Source: Phycisphaerae bacterium
Lineage (GTDB): Bacteria > Planctomycetota > Phycisphaerae > UBA1845
NCBI GenBank assembly: GCA_029260015.1
Contig: JAJDEB010000008.1
Location: 1-64,000 of the forward strand
Length of the DNA stretch: 64,000 nucleotides
Direction of reading: 5' to 3'
Position numbers and translations under genes: made by a program. This document shows positions 43,852 to 52,363 of the stretch, piece by piece. The notes under the pieces are model-generated. The model was not told where the DNA came from, searched no databases, and saw nothing but the letters and a program-made list of their open reading frames with translations. How positions within the stretch are numbered: position 1 is the stretch's first letter; every line of letters starts with the position of its first letter.

Positions 43852-46800
43852 TTACGGAGTACACGCCGGAATCGATCCACCGTTGGCATCTTCGACACCT
43901 GCGGCATCTTGATACCCACGATAGTCGAGTAGATCGACGCGGCCATCATCGTTGAAGTCGCCGCAAACGCAGCCAACCCCTGACGACGAATCGGGACCAT
44001 TTGCAAGACACGCGTTAAACGCAATCGTGTCCTGATCGTCGATGTCGCAATCACCATCGAAGTCACCCAATGCCGTCGGACAACCCGCAAGCAGAAGGAT
44101 GTCCATGCGAACTTGTCTGGTGAGGTCGATGATCGGGCTTGGGACATTACCAGTACCTGATGACGTCAAACGAATCCAACGTCCTTCGGCTGTATCTCGG
44201 AAGAACCAAGTCACCAACTGCGAGCGCGATCCACCATTGTTAAAGTTGTCGCTGTTCGCACTGGCACTTGGTGGGAAGAGCAGATTTCCACCGGTGCTTC
44301 CTGAGAACGTCGGTTCCTGGAAAATCACCTCTGCGCCGAGTGCAAATCCTTCAAAGTCAGAAATGACCACGTCACTTCCGCCACCGCCTGCACCAACGTT
44401 GACGACGTTGTCGATGTACATGCGATAGACACCCGATGAACGCGATGGCGAGAGATCGTCCACCGAAATCGCCAAGTGCTCAAGCGTTCCGGTCGCCGTA
44501 TCCAACACGCCATCGCCACCGAAGAACGGGAAGATGTTACCCGTCGGATCAAACGTCACGGTCTGCCAACTGTTTGACGGTGACAACTGCAATCCAATCG
44601 GAGCACCGCTGGCTGCACCCGTCGCACCGATCCACTCGATGCCACCTGCCGCTGAACCTGGCGAACCAATCGGGCCTGCATCTCCGGTCTCGCGAACACC
44701 TAGGGAAACCGTCAAGACGCCGTTGCCATTACCAACTTCGATGCCAGCCGACTGTGCACTGGCACCATCCGACGTTGATTGACGTGCGGTGATTTCTTCC
44801 AAGTGGACCAGCGGTGGAACGGTGATTTCAAAACCGTTTGATGCACCCATCGGGTCCACCGTGGCGATGACTGCACCGTCGGCCAACACTTCAACCGACA
44901 ACGCATCCGGAAGAATGTCATTCACGGTGACGGAAGTGTCACCCGCTTCCAACGGACTTTCCAATGACGGAGCGTCCGGAGGTTGACGTTCAAGAACGAG
45001 GATGTCGAATGTGAGTGGTTGATCCAGCCGAATAAATGGGTTCGGCAGGTTGGCTGTGTTGTTGGTCGTCAGACGCACCCAACGGTTCTCAGCCGAATCG
45101 ACAAAGTGGAACTGGGTATTGATCGACTTTCCGGGATTACCGATGCCTGCGATCTCAACCGAGTTTGGCGGCGGGTTCAGGTTTCCGCTGGTCGAACCCG
45201 AGAACGTCGGCGCTCGCAAGAGCACGTCGGTGCTGCCCGTCGTAAATGCCTCAAAGTCAGTCAGCAGTACTCCGCCGCTGCGAATGTTATCGATGTAGAT
45301 ATTATAGACACCCACAGAACGATCGGGATTGTCACCATCCGGTGTAATAGCGAAGTGCTCAAGGGCGCCCCACGTCTGACCAATAACACCGTTCGCTCCT
45401 GATCCTGCAAAGGCGAGGATGTCATCAACGCCAGGATCGAAAGTCATTGCCTGCCAGGTCGGTCCGGGCGTGATCGGTTTACCTTGCGGTGCACCACCAA
45501 TTTTTTCAGCTGGCCCAATCCACTCGATACCGTTGGCCGTTCCAGCGTTATCTCCAACCGGACCTGCACCACCGGTTTCTCGAACACCAACCGAAAGCAG
45601 GAACACACCGTTACCTCGGCCGATTTCGAATCCTTCCGACAAGGCACTCTCACCGATCGGATTTGTGGTTGTCGCAGTAACCGTTTCCAATGCAGTCAAC
45701 CCGGACACGGGCACATTGACCGACAACGCTCCGGCGGGATCAATCGAACCGACCGAATTGCTGCCGACATAAACCGTGACAAGCGTTGCAGAGAGATCAA
45801 CATTTTCAACCGTAACCGTTCCATCGCCTTCCTGGACCGGGGTCACAACAGTCGGAGGACCGGGAACGGCCCCCACTGGGAATGCGACTGAGTCGCAACT
45901 TTCCACACCGTCGACAGTTTGACGCACCGTGACCAGCGCACCGTTGGAGAGCGGTGGAACTGAAACGGTCAGCGAAGTACTTTCAAATTGGCCATTGGAG
46001 TTTACAAAACCAACAGACGTCGCATTCTCATACACCGTGACGCGCGTGGCGTTGGTGTTCACATCAATTATCGAAACACTTGTATCATTCGGCAGCAATG
46101 AACCGCCGATTTGCGGCGCGAGCGGAGGTGGATCGCCAAACGGCAGTATCGGCGAGCCGGTGGTCACGGCAATGTCATCCCACTCCATTTGGCCTGCGTT
46201 CGTGCTGAGACCGACTCCGAGAATGACGAACTGATATGGGCTTGGGTCCGGACGCGGCACACCATCAGGCAATCCGGCGAATTCGATGAGTTGATCATCG
46301 ATGTAATAATTGATGAAATCGGTTTCCACAACAATTTCGAACTTTCGCCAAACATCGGCTGTTCGAAGGACCCCGGACGGAGCACTGTAGTATCCTGATT
46401 GCGGGTCGAGTTGGAACACCGTACCAGCTCCATCCGGATCGACATCAGACTTGATCGTCACAACATAGTCGGACAGGTATGCACCCGGCAATTGGTTGGT
46501 AAAAGTGAACCCAGTAGATCCGTTTGCACGCGGCCCAGCCGACCAATCCCCCGTCGTGAATCGAGCGAGTTCAAATCGCGTCCGCATATTGGCGCTTTCC
46601 GACGTGTGACGGAAACGCCAGGTGGCGCTCAACGGCGATGCGTCAGTTCCGTTGGCCGATCCGAATCCGCGATACGACCGCGCTTCGCCAAACGTCGTTG
46701 AGTTCTCGTTGAATTCCTGAATGAAGTTATTGCAGCTCACCGCATCACCCGACTCCAGCGTGAGTTCGTCATCGGGCTCGGCGACAGAGTTGTTCCAAAC

Positions 46801-48108
46801 CGCCTGCATCTCTGCTTGCGAGGCGTAGTTGTCGAACGTTTCAACAATCAGAAGTCCCGGCGGAATCGCGATTGCAGGTTCAGAGAATCCACTAGTTCCG
46901 GTAAAGGAAGATGTTTGCTTCGCCCAGAAAATATCATCTGCTACGGCTGGCGAAAGCAGCGTCACATCCAGATCATCGTTGTTGGCCACGGCAACCGTAC
47001 GCTCTGGCACCGACTGAGTGTTTCTAAATACCCGAACTTGATTGACATCTTGAATCAAGCCAGTCACCGTCACAGTCGTATCACCGGCAACAATCGGCTC
47101 AACCAATGTCGGCGCGACGGCTGGGTCGGCAACCGGTGAATCGAAAACCAGATCATCGACCGCGAGGATTGCGGATTCAGTCGAATCGGCGATCACGTTG
47201 GTAATTGCCAAATGTTCGAACACTCCTCGCCCGTCGGGGGAGTCAGCCAGTGTGGCATTTCCAGTGAACCCGGCGAATCCTCCGACTGGCGAGCCGAGAT
47301 TGGCGGCTGTCGCATCTGTCGAAACGCGAACCGTACCGGTGGCAAGATCCCATTCGATCATGCGACCTGCCGGCGTAAAGGCGAACTGAATTGCGGGAAC
47401 GGGCACACGTCCACCGTTGCCGGCAATGATGAATCCCGTCGTGGCGACGTCATCACCCGAGGGCGTCGTTTCAAGAATTCGGTTGGGGCCCCAGTTGATT
47501 GATTCCACACCGCTCGAATTAACTAGAATGTCGTCACCACCCGGCGTTGACTCGATACCGTTTGAATTACCGAGAATGACCGTTAGATCAGTGGTCACAC
47601 CGACCCACTCGATCGGTCCAGCCGTTCCACCGTTCGACAATAGAGGGGCGATGACTCCGGTTTCGCGCACGCCCAACGCAAGACCAACTTCCGAGACAAA
47701 AATAGTTGACGTAAAAATCAAGCGTACCTTGCCCGCTGTATGCAGCGACGGGTTTGGCCGAAGCGGTCCGTTGGCCGTGGTCAAGCGCACCCACGCGTCG
47801 GGATCGGATGGGTCGATCCAGTTGAACGTAACTTGCAGCGCTGCCAGGTTCCCTGGTGTCGGTGGTGCAAGATCTGGATTTCGATATGCCTGATTTTGGT
47901 CAAGACTTCCCTCAGAGTTTGCGACAATGTATTCAGAAGTGCTGGGTGAAAACTGAGGAAGTTTGAACATTTCCTGCGAGTTCGCCGGCGACCCGATCGG
48001 TGCCTGATTGAAATCAACTGTTTCCGACAAGAACTGCGCCGACGCCGACGTTGCAAAAATGCAGGTCAGGCAGACGATCGCCACGCTCCGATGACTCAAG
48101 ATGCGCAT
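43852..48108 (-). CDS. Giant secreted repeat protein with dockerin-like tail
   Basis: A 1418-residue exported protein with a signal peptide ending SASAQ (~residue 24). It contains three copies of a bipartite module (GVRETG...GIEWIG...LEHLAI...YIDN followed by a SGSTxGNL...RWIRLTT half), four Ig-like linkers (SPLEAGDTSVTVNDI type) and one LamG-like module (~420-620; ETFDNYASQAEMQAVW). It ends in a dockerin-like tail (GDFDGDCDIDDQDT). No catalytic motif was recognised; carbohydrate binding is plausible from the beta-rich modules. AAGGA before ATG 48108 sets the start. It ends at the shared terminator with lemA. Confidence 0.78.
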   Translation of the reverse strand: MRILSHRSVAIVCLTCIFATSASAQFLSETVDFNQAPIGSPANSQEMFKLPQFSPSTSEYIVANSEGSLDQNQAYRNPDLAPPTPGNLAALQVTFNWIDPSDPDAWVRLTTANGPLRPNPSLHTAGKVRLIFTSTIFVSEVGLALGVRETGVIAPLLSNGGTAGPIEWVGVTTDLTVILGNSNGIESTPGGDDILVNSSGVESINWGPNRILETTPSGDDVATTGFIIAGNGGRVPVPAIQFAFTPAGRMIEWDLATGTVRVSTDATAANLGSPVGGFAGFTGNATLADSPDGRGVFEHLAITNVIADSTESAILAVDDLVFDSPVADPAVAPTLVEPIVAGDTTVTVTGLIQDVNQVRVFRNTQSVPERTVAVANNDDLDVTLLSPAVADDIFWAKQTSSFTGTSGFSEPAIAIPPGLLIVETFDNYASQAEMQAVWNNSVAEPDDELTLESGDAVSCNNFIQEFNENSTTFGEARSYRGFGSANGTDASPLSATWRFRHTSESANMRTRFELARFTTGDWSAGPRANGSTGFTFTNQLPGAYLSDYVVTIKSDVDPDGAGTVFQLDPQSGYYSAPSGVLRTADVWRKFEIVVETDFINYYIDDQLIEFAGLPDGVPRPDPSPYQFVILGVGLSTNAGQMEWDDIAVTTGSPILPFGDPPPLAPQIGGSLLPNDTSVSIIDVNTNATRVTVYENATSVGFVNSNGQFESTSLTVSVPPLSNGALVTVRQTVDGVESCDSVAFPVGAVPGPPTVVTPVQEGDGTVTVENVDLSATLVTVYVGSNSVGSIDPAGALSVNVPVSGLTALETVTATTTNPIGESALSEGFEIGRGNGVFLLSVGVRETGGAGPVGDNAGTANGIEWIGPAEKIGGAPQGKPITPGPTWQAMTFDPGVDDILAFAGSGANGVIGQTWGALEHFAITPDGDNPDRSVGVYNIYIDNIRSGGVLLTDFEAFTTGSTDVLLRAPTFSGSTSGNLNPPPNSVEIAGIGNPGKSINTQFHFVDSAENRWVRLTTNNTANLPNPFIRLDQPLTFDILVLERQPPDAPSLESPLEAGDTSVTVNDILPDALSVEVLADGAVIATVDPMGASNGFEITVPPLVHLEEITARQSTSDGASAQSAGIEVGNGNGVLTVSLGVRETGDAGPIGSPGSAAGGIEWIGATGAASGAPIGLQLSPSNSWQTVTFDPTGNIFPFFGGDGVLDTATGTLEHLAISVDDLSPSRSSGVYRMYIDNVVNVGAGGGGSDVVISDFEGFALGAEVIFQEPTFSGSTGGNLLFPPSASANSDNFNNGGSRSQLVTWFFRDTAEGRWIRLTSSGTGNVPSPIIDLTRQVRMDILLLAGCPTALGDFDGDCDIDDQDTIAFNACLANGPDSSSGVGCVCGDFNDDGRVDLLDYRGYQDAAGVEDANGGSIPACTP

Positions 48109-48663
48109 GGTTTCCTTGCTCCTTTTCCGTTTAGAATTCTGTGCAAATAATTTCTGATTGTTCGACAAGATCACGCCATGTTGTCTCTGGCCCATTGAAT
48201 CAATGGGTCAACCTGTTACGGTGAAAAATCGAGATGGGGGAGTTTCTGTGATTCGCGATGACCGCCATCACCGACTTTTGGGATACCAAGCACAATCCGG
48301 AAGATTCTATCCCCGAAGATTGTTCTGAGATCCGCCCTTCCTCACCCCTCCCGTATTGCTTCACATTTCGAAACAATGAGTTTCAGTTCGTAACCGAAAC
48401 CCGAAACAGTACCAACCCACGCGCAATTCGTGATCTGGCACCGAATACCCTTCTTATTGTAGCCAACTGCCCACAATCAATGGAAGAGGAAATAATTCAG
48501 TTTCCGACTTTTTTATCGCAACGCGTCCCCATATTACCGGCCTCTTCCTGAGCGCATTTTCGTCAGCGGGTTGCTGGCCTTAAATGCAAAAAGATCGCTC
48601 CGCTGTAACCAACGGAGCGATCTCGGAGCTTATCTTGATGCTGCTTTCAATATTCAGATGGTC
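48109..48663. other. Intergenic, 555 nt
   Basis: Upstream of the giant repeat gene and downstream of the PEP-CTERM gene, both on the minus strand. It contains the terminator at 48587-48623. A 97-codon plus-strand frame at 48258-48551 has no signal, family match or ribosome site and is not called. Confidence 0.5.
48587..48623 (-). terminator. Rho-independent terminator of the PEP-CTERM gene
   Basis: A perfect 11-bp stem (AGATCGCTCCG / CGGAGCGATCT) with a 10-nt loop; on the minus strand it is followed by TTTTT. About 40 nt after the stop codon. Confidence 0.88.
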
Positions 48664-49392
48664 TTAACGACGACGACGCAATACTGCGACGCCACCAAGT
48701 GCCAGCAACGAAAGTGTTGCGGGCTCAGGAATAACTTCAAGACTGATATTGTCAAATGACGCGCCGCCACCGGCCGATGACAGATTTGAGGGACCGCCAA
48801 AACGGAGGTCGACAAAAGGACTGGCCGACGGAGCACCTGCCGAAACAAACGTTCCGTCGATCGAACCATCAGCACCGAGGTCGATGGTTACGGTCAATGA
48901 CGTGGCAGTGAACGTTGCCTGAAAACGGTTCCAACCGGCCGGCTGTCCTGCACCATTGAGACCCGGCGAAAGCGGCACCCAGTTTTCACCGCCATACATA
49001 TTTAGAACGCGAACGTGATATTGTTCAGTCGTCAAGTTGTAGTGGCCCATCTCAAATAGCGGAGTTGCACCGTTTCGCAAACCAACCGTCATTCGCTCAT
49101 TGGCGCTGGTACCGTCGTCATAGATGTCAGCCGTCAACACGATTTCTGCGCCGGCCGCAGGCGTCAACGAAAATGCCGAACCTTGCCAACTGTTGACAGC
49201 TCCACCCGGGTGGGCAGCCGACTGTCCCGGGTTACCAAACCCATTGTCAAGCGTTCCAAGACCAGTACCACCCCAATTGGCTTGCATCGCAGTGGTGTCT
49301 GCATAACCTTCAAAATCTTCGTTCACGATCAAGGTCGCGAACACCGGGTGAGAAAACGCAAGTGCGATTCCCATTGCAAGTAACTTCTTCAT
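48664..49392 (-). CDS. PEP-CTERM sorting-signal secreted protein
   Basis: A 242-residue exported protein: signal peptide (MKKLLAMGIALAFSHPVFA), a beta-rich LamG-like body (~22-215; EDFEGYADTTAMQANWGG) and a C-terminal PEP-CTERM signal (VIPEPATLSLLALGGVAVL then RRRR). Such tails are recognised by an exosortase that removes them during surface or exopolysaccharide export; no exosortase gene lies in the window. AAGGAGGAG is well placed before ATG 49392. Its body resembles a module inside the giant protein encoded next to it. Own terminator at 48587-48623. Confidence 0.92.
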   Translation of the reverse strand: MKKLLAMGIALAFSHPVFATLIVNEDFEGYADTTAMQANWGGTGLGTLDNGFGNPGQSAAHPGGAVNSWQGSAFSLTPAAGAEIVLTADIYDDGTSANERMTVGLRNGATPLFEMGHYNLTTEQYHVRVLNMYGGENWVPLSPGLNGAGQPAGWNRFQATFTATSLTVTIDLGADGSIDGTFVSAGAPSASPFVDLRFGGPSNLSSAGGGASFDNISLEVIPEPATLSLLALGGVAVLRRRR

Positions 49393-50135
49393 TTTTTCTA
49401 CTCCTCCTTTAGAGAGATGCGCATTCGAGAGCTATAAGCCTTCGAGAGTTTCTACAACTATCTTCTTAACAACTCGTTAAACACAATAATTTGATGCGCT
49501 TCGCTTTCGATCGACCGGTCGGTGATCACACAGCGACTCAAGGACTCGCCCAAAAGTCAGGCAAATCTCGAAGATGTGACTTGCGATATGGACTTCTCTG
49601 TTAAGAGCGCCAAATCGCATAGCCTCCACCATGCGCAGCACGCTCTCTCTCTTTCACGGCTCCTTAATTACATATTAGCGAACCGCCGAGCCTGATTTCA
49701 ACGGCAAACCAAATAAAATTCGAAAAAGGATTTTATTCCCGGACGTTGGTGTCGAATCCAGGCCATCGAGTGTGTAACTATTTGCATGACATAAAGTTAC
49801 AGCCATTTAGCTCATCGATGCGATTGCAACCGTGTCTGAATCAGATGTTGAAACACCACATCGCAAGGAGAATACTATCATCGAACGGCACCCATTTGCT
49901 AAGCTACATCGGGTATCGCGCTATTTGATTCGCTTTAGGGACTTATTCAAAATCAGGGGGAGCAGTTATTTTCGGAACTCGCGAGCGGATTCTCGAAACT
50001 GGCCCAGCGGCCGTGGGTCCGTCCAAAAAATAGATTCCGTATAAGTCGAGCGATCAAACTCGCGAATAATCAAGTAACAACGCGACGCGCAAATCCTGCA
50101 TCCCGTCGCACAACCAACTTGGGAATGGAGTTCAG
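49393..50135. other. Divergent intergenic region, 743 nt
   Basis: Holds the promoters of the PEP-CTERM gene (minus) and the GHL10 glycosidase gene (plus). Only short frames without family matches occur. An 8-bp inverted repeat AATAAAAT / ATTTTATT lies at 49712-49737 with a 10-nt loop; its meaning is unknown. Confidence 0.45.
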
Positions 50136-52268
50136 ATGCCAGTGAGCAAATCCAATCGATGGCCTTGCTTGATGCGATCGTTCACGATGTTCGCATTGCT
50201 TCAACCAATCATCGCAATCGGTCAGACAATTACCGTTGATAATGATAACGCCAACAACAGTGACGGTACGTTCACAATCAATTCCGGATCGTGGACGACC
50301 GCTTCGTCTTCCGGCGACAAATTTCTAAATGATTATCAATTCATCACAGCAGCCGGTGGTGGAACGTCAGAAGCAGAATGGCGACCAACGATCGCAACCG
50401 CAGGCGATTACCTCGTCGAAGTCTATTATCCGCAAGGCGTTAACCGCTCGCCAAATTCGCCGTTCACCATTCACCATGCCGGCGGATCAACAACCATCGA
50501 CGTAAATCAACAAGCCAACGGCGGGCAGTGGAACTCCATTGGCAGCTATTCATTCAATTCAGGTTCGGCTGGCTATGTCTCACTGAGCAACGATGCATCG
50601 CCCATTGTTGTGATGGCCGACGCTGTTCGCTTCACGTTTGGCGAACCCCCTCCCGGTCCCGATCCAGAGTTTCGCGGCATGTGGATCTCGCGATTTGAAT
50701 GGCCCAGTACCAACCTTGGCACCGTTCAAAGTCGCATCGTCAACATGATGACGAATCTACAGAACAACAACTTTAACGCGGTCCTATTTCAGGTGCGCGG
50801 GCAAGCCGACACGTTGTACCCGTCACCATTTGAGGTCTGGTCCGACATTCTCTCCAACAACGGTAACGCCCCTCCGGGCTGGGGATCATTCGACCCAATG
50901 GACTATGCAATCGACCAGGCCCATTCGCGTGGTTTGGAATTTCACGCCTACATCAACACGCACACCGCGTGGCAGGCAACGTGTGTCGTCCCGCCGACCA
51001 AACCAACCTACAGTCTGAATCACATATTCTGGGATCACTTTGATGCTGACAATCCAAGCGCTCGTGATTGGCTCGTGCATAACGATTCTGGCGTTCCAGT
51101 TCAATGTGAAGAATCGGGCTACACATGGATCGCACCAGGTGTTCCCGATGCCTGTGCATACACACGCAAGCAGGTGATGTACGTCGTCGAGAATTACAAT
51201 GTCGATGGCGTCCACTTCGACCGCATTCGCACGCCCGGTACGGAATACTCACACGATCCAATTTCCGAGGCTCGATTCACCGGTGAAGGCAATCCGGATG
51301 GATTGAGTTTTGCAAACTGGACCCGCGACCAGATCACCCGAATGCTCTGCGACTTGTATGCCCAAATCATGGAAGTTGATTCATCCCTAAAAGTCAGTTC
51401 CGCACCATTGGGCCTTTACCAAGGCAGCAGCTATCCCGGTTATCCTCAGTCGGCGTGCGGTTTCTTTTATGGCAAGACATGCGTGTATCAAGACGCACAG
51501 GCTTGGCTGGCTGCGGGCGCTCAAGACTTCATCGTTCCGCAAATCTACTGGGCAGATGGAGGAGCCAACCCCGACTTCAGCGAAGTATTACCCGACTGGG
51601 TGGCCAACAACGCGGGGCGGCACGTTTATGCGGGTCAAATCACGTCATTGGGTTCAACCGAATTGCTGAGTCAGATCGGCGCAACCAAAGTCATCGGCGG
51701 AGATGGCAACGTGGTGTTTAGCTACAACAGCTTCAATAACAGCAACTATTGGCCGGCCTATGCGAATCCGGGTGGACCTTACGAAACGCCTGTCGCAACC
51801 CCTACCATGCCCTGGAAAGATTCGCCGACAGAAGGCATCCTGATTGGAAACGTCACGGAGTTGGGCTCGGGTGATCCGATCGTCGATGCCCACATCACCC
51901 GAAACGGTTCATCGTACACAGCCCTTTCATCGGGTGACGGACTTTATTCAATGTTGAAAGTCGCGCCGGGAACTTACACGTTGACCGTCGACAAACCCGG
52001 AATCGGCAACGAGGTCGTCAACAATGTGCAGGTCGTTGCCGGTCAGGTGACTCGTATCGATGTCGAACTCGGCGAGCCGCCCGTCCCTTGCGACACCGAC
52101 GATGATGGAGATGTAGACGCAGACGATTTCGCATTATTGGGAGCATGTCTCTTGGGGCCGGGGACTAACTTCCCCAATGGCAACATCTGTCTGGATTGCG
52201 ACCTCGACGGGGACAACGATCTCGACTTATCCGATTTCGCAATCTTCCAGGAACTTGTCGCCCCATAG
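50136..52268 (+). CDS. Secreted GHL10-family glycoside hydrolase with golvesin-like and dockerin-like modules
   Basis: A 710-residue exported protein: signal (~10-30), a golvesin/Xly-type beta domain (~30-168; TVDNDNANN, VVMADAVRFTF), then a GHL10 (DUF187) catalytic-like domain (~178-540; FRGMWISRFEWPS, FQVRGQADTLY, GLEFHAYINTHT, VDGVHFDRIR). A carboxypeptidase-regulatory-like beta sandwich follows (~565-645), then a dockerin-like tail (CDTDDDGDVDADDFALL). GHL10 proteins are thought to act on cell-wall or surface polysaccharide; the specificity is unknown. GGAG before ATG 50136. It shares a terminator with the convergent amidase-like gene. Confidence 0.87.
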   Translation: MPVSKSNRWPCLMRSFTMFALLQPIIAIGQTITVDNDNANNSDGTFTINSGSWTTASSSGDKFLNDYQFITAAGGGTSEAEWRPTIATAGDYLVEVYYPQGVNRSPNSPFTIHHAGGSTTIDVNQQANGGQWNSIGSYSFNSGSAGYVSLSNDASPIVVMADAVRFTFGEPPPGPDPEFRGMWISRFEWPSTNLGTVQSRIVNMMTNLQNNNFNAVLFQVRGQADTLYPSPFEVWSDILSNNGNAPPGWGSFDPMDYAIDQAHSRGLEFHAYINTHTAWQATCVVPPTKPTYSLNHIFWDHFDADNPSARDWLVHNDSGVPVQCEESGYTWIAPGVPDACAYTRKQVMYVVENYNVDGVHFDRIRTPGTEYSHDPISEARFTGEGNPDGLSFANWTRDQITRMLCDLYAQIMEVDSSLKVSSAPLGLYQGSSYPGYPQSACGFFYGKTCVYQDAQAWLAAGAQDFIVPQIYWADGGANPDFSEVLPDWVANNAGRHVYAGQITSLGSTELLSQIGATKVIGGDGNVVFSYNSFNNSNYWPAYANPGGPYETPVATPTMPWKDSPTEGILIGNVTELGSGDPIVDAHITRNGSSYTALSSGDGLYSMLKVAPGTYTLTVDKPGIGNEVVNNVQVVAGQVTRIDVELGEPPVPCDTDDDGDVDADDFALLGACLLGPGTNFPNGNICLDCDLDGDNDLDLSDFAIFQELVAP

Positions 52269-52298
52269 ACTCAATCGCGTCAAAGAACCCAACAAAAA

Positions 52299-52336
52299 AA
52301 AACGCCATTCGTCGATTGATCGACGAATGGCGTTTT
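52299..52336. terminator. Bidirectional terminator between convergent genes
   Basis: A perfect 18-bp inverted repeat (AAAACGCCATTCGTCGAT and its complement) with a TG loop and A/T-rich flanks on both sides. It serves the GHL10 gene and the amidase-like gene. Confidence 0.92.
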
Positions 52337-52363
52337 GTTTTTGAAGATGGGTGTGAATGACAA

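Noticed and set aside
48258-48551. 97-codon plus-strand open frame
   Set aside because: No ribosome site, signal peptide or family resemblance; lies in the upstream region of a minus-strand gene.
49712-49737. AATAAAAT / ATTTTATT inverted repeat as a terminator
   Set aside because: All A/T stem in the middle of a divergent promoter region, with no gene ending nearby.
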